Assembly: GCA_013396995.1 (NCBI GenBank)
Contig: VWZP01007307.1
Span: forward strand, 1 to 64,000
Length of the DNA: 64,000 nucleotides
Direction of reading: 5' to 3'
Origin: Dicaeum eximium
Taxonomy: Eukaryota; Chordata; Aves; Passeriformes; Dicaeidae
Positions 61,401 to 64,000 of the stretch are shown in pieces; the stretch's first letter is position 1; each line of letters opens with the position of its first letter. The notes beneath the pieces are model-generated. The model saw only the letters and a program-made list of their open reading frames with translations, was not told where the DNA came from and made no database searches. The position numbers were made by a program, and so were the translations under genes.

Positions 61401-64000
61401 CTCGAGGTAACTGTCAGCTTATTCTGTAATGTGAGATTTTCAAGAAGTTAATGACAGTAAGCTGATTGTAGTAATGCATGATTTTTCTGGATTTCCTCCA
61501 AAGGGATTCAGGGAGATGTTTGATTCATACAAAGCCCAACATACATTCTCACGCCCTTAATGGAGTTCACCATTCTCAGTACAATACAGAGCAGAATTAG
61601 TGGCAAGGGCTAATAAGATGAATAATGTTCTGGGCCAAGAATCCAACACTGGAAGGACTAAGTCTTAAAATTTGGCTATTTGACATATTAATGAAGACTC
61701 ACTGAACCCAAAAGCAAAAGAAAGTTTGTGCTGTACTATTCCAGAAAAATTCAGTAGTCAGTAGTTACTAGATACTAGTTCAGTATCACTTCTGAACACA
61801 GAATAAACAGTAGTAAGCCTTTATCTGAAGTGAAATTTTAGTCCAATAAAAAATAATCACTGAAAAGAAAAACACAGTGAGTAGGAAAGTAATACCTACT
61901 CTTGTATTTCAGGTCACAATTTTAATAATTGCCTCTAATTGAATCCAAATAATGACTGGCATGTTACAGCACAAAACCCCATAGCAAGTTACAGAATTAT
62001 GACATTTGCCCTCATGGACATATCCCACCAAGATATTTGTTACCAAATCATTGCACTGATGTATTATATGTTATCTCTGTAGAGAGCTGGCAACACAGAG
62101 ATTATGAACTTAACAGAACCTATGTATAAATTGTCATGTGCAGAGACAAACATAAATATGTTAACAGTTTTGTATCAGTGAAGAAGGCTAGACTGGGCGA
62201 ATACATAGCAAGTTAAAAGAAAAGTCTTAAAGAACAGGGACCCATGTGAAAAGGAGCTATTTATGTAATTTACATATCTCACCTTTGCTAACCAATTTTG
62301 AAGTGAAGGGGGGAACCCCACTAACTTCCAAACTATTTCTCTTACAGCAGAACCAGCAAATCAATCTTTCTGTATCCAAACATCAAAACCATAATAGCGA
62401 GGTAAGTGGAAATGAAGACTATCTAGAATCCAGGGTCATGCTTGTAGGTACTGCTGCAAACTGATTCTGCTGCTATCAATAACCTAGAATTTTATACTAG
62501 TTCTGGGCTTCTTGTTGTTTGTCGTGGTTTTTTTCCTAATTCATTAAATAAAGACTTGACTTCAAACGACCTTCAGAAGTGTTACATGACATTTTTCTTT
62601 CAGCAGTGTTCAAACCTATTTGGATCTGGGAGAGGAAGTGAACCAAGCAAAGCTGAAAATGCTTGTTGTCTCATTTTGTATCTCTCTAGAGGCAGCAGAT
62701 TCAACTACTACATGTGACCATTATGTAACCACTCAGCAATATTTTCTTCTGTGCTTAGGAAGCCCCTTCTCTAAATCCACACCCACAACCTGGCAGTGTG
62801 GGGCTTGCTGTGTACAACATTAGGTCTGGAAGCTCTGTTAAGCCCAAATTGGTACTTCTTTTTTAAGAAGCAATGGGAATAAACATCCTACAAGTCATGT
62901 AATACATACCAGTAGCAATAAGTTCCTACATCTTTATTCACCCTCTTGCAATACCACAGGTTTTTCATTTGCAGTCTCATAGGTAATCACGTGGCAGCTT
63001 TGTCACCTGCAGCAAGTTTGAAGGTATCAAATAAAGGAAAAGGTTCTATCTAGATATGTCAGGTATGGAACAATTATTCAGAAGAGACTGAGGAAATTCA
63101 AAGTCTGATGGTCAAACACCTCTCTTTAAGAAAGCACTATCAGTGATACAAATATGAATTTCCATTCTCAAATCTTCACCGATTTTCTCATGCCAGCACC
63201 CAAACAATGTAAACATAAAACTAGAATTTCACCTGCCATTGGAATGCCAGAAGCTCTGGAGTTCAGAGCAGACCTTTATAAACCGACTGAGTGCAGCCCA
63301 GTATATCAACACACTCTTCCCATAATTTTCCATTCTTTTTAGTGCAATATATTTAGCCTTTCTGGTGTAAAATTGTTACTTGTGACCATTGTTCATCCCC
63401 CAGAAGAAAAGCACCCACTTGTTATTTAAAACTAGAATAACAGAAGTACTTAGGTATCTTCAACCTACTGAAATCAATGCTAGTTCAGTTCCCATACACT
63501 CTTGTGAGTCTGACCTTCATCTCATTTTCCGTTTCATCCAAAGCCAACTGTGAAATTTGGTTCAAAGGAATAAAGAAGTGAAAGACATTTCTGATCTGGC
63601 TGACAGTGGAATAACTTGATCTCTACAGAAAATCAGAAGTTTTGGGCATTCCAGGGGAGTTTGACAACAGGGTAGACCTGGTAGGTACTAACACTTGCCA
63701 GCTTGTCTGCCATACAAGAGCATACTTGATATGGAAATTTTATGAAAAGCAGTGCCAGATGTGGATATTCTTATGCTAAGCAACCTACTCACCCTACTCA
63801 TTTCTTAGTGTCAGCTCCAGGACAATGAAAACAACTTAATGCAGAAAAATTTCTGTCATCAAGAAGTATCCATTTTTCTGCATATTCTTCAAAAGAAAGA
63901 CAAGAAACAGGAGTCACCTCATAGGCCAGCTCATTGGAATTTAAATATATGCCAGACACTTCACTTCCTACTATCAAGAATTATTAGGCTGGAATATTTC
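61401..64000. other. AT-rich sequence with no recognised element
   Basis: No repeat family, RNA gene or supported exon seen. Open frames are short (72 codons or fewer). Confidence 0.5.

Overview
The window is AT-rich vertebrate DNA, almost certainly from a bird and most likely a songbird. The best evidence is its interspersed repeats. There are four CR1 LINE fragments, the dominant avian non-LTR retrotransposon. One ends in the typical CR1 3' octamer repeat (ATTCTGTGATTCTAT), and others encode recognisable stretches of CR1 endonuclease and reverse transcriptase. There are also several endogenous retrovirus LTRs of types I associate with songbird genomes. No prokaryotic or organellar features are present, and I found no intact protein-coding gene. 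The window reads as intergenic or deep intronic sequence.

Layout from left to right: 1-2235 has no recognised element. 2236-3309 is a minus-strand LTR of a family starting TGTGGTGG (copy A), directly followed by a plus-strand CR1 3' end (3310-3499). 8180-9990 is a 1.8 kb internal CR1 fragment on the minus strand. 20334-21505 is a second minus-strand CR1 with a 324 bp solo LTR inserted in it (20385-20708, flanked by GAGTTC repeats). 25221-25384 is a compound GGTA/GATA microsatellite. 26111-26690 is a third minus-strand CR1, followed at once by a perfect 34 bp inverted repeat with a 19 bp loop (26748-26834). 32192-32306 and 34268-34382 are ungapped inverted copies of a 115 bp sequence, about 88% identical, 2 kb apart, with an exon-like segment between them. 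40919-41374 is an LTR plus primer-binding site of a retrovirus that otherwise seems lost. 44395-45293 is TGTGGTGG copy C, itself split by a 411 bp LTR-like insertion. 45646-45787 is an assembly gap. 46300-46740 is a GC-rich block with a 17 bp minisatellite. 51551-53385 holds TGTGGTGG copy B and a second LTR type with TATA box, AATAAA and a primer-binding-like site. 60094-61400 holds a short TGTGGTGG fragment (copy D), a dense CpG island and a plus-strand LTR inserted in or beside that island.

There is no operon-like or pathway logic here. The visible history is repeated insertion: LTR into CR1, LTR into LTR, and LTR next to a CpG island. The parts these repeats do not explain are the perfect hairpin, the 2 kb inverted pair with its exon-like centre, the CpG island, and a few exon-like open segments. 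The last are only candidates, because many were examined and chance matches are expected. Repeat boundaries are by eye, and family assignments come from recognition, not from a database search.
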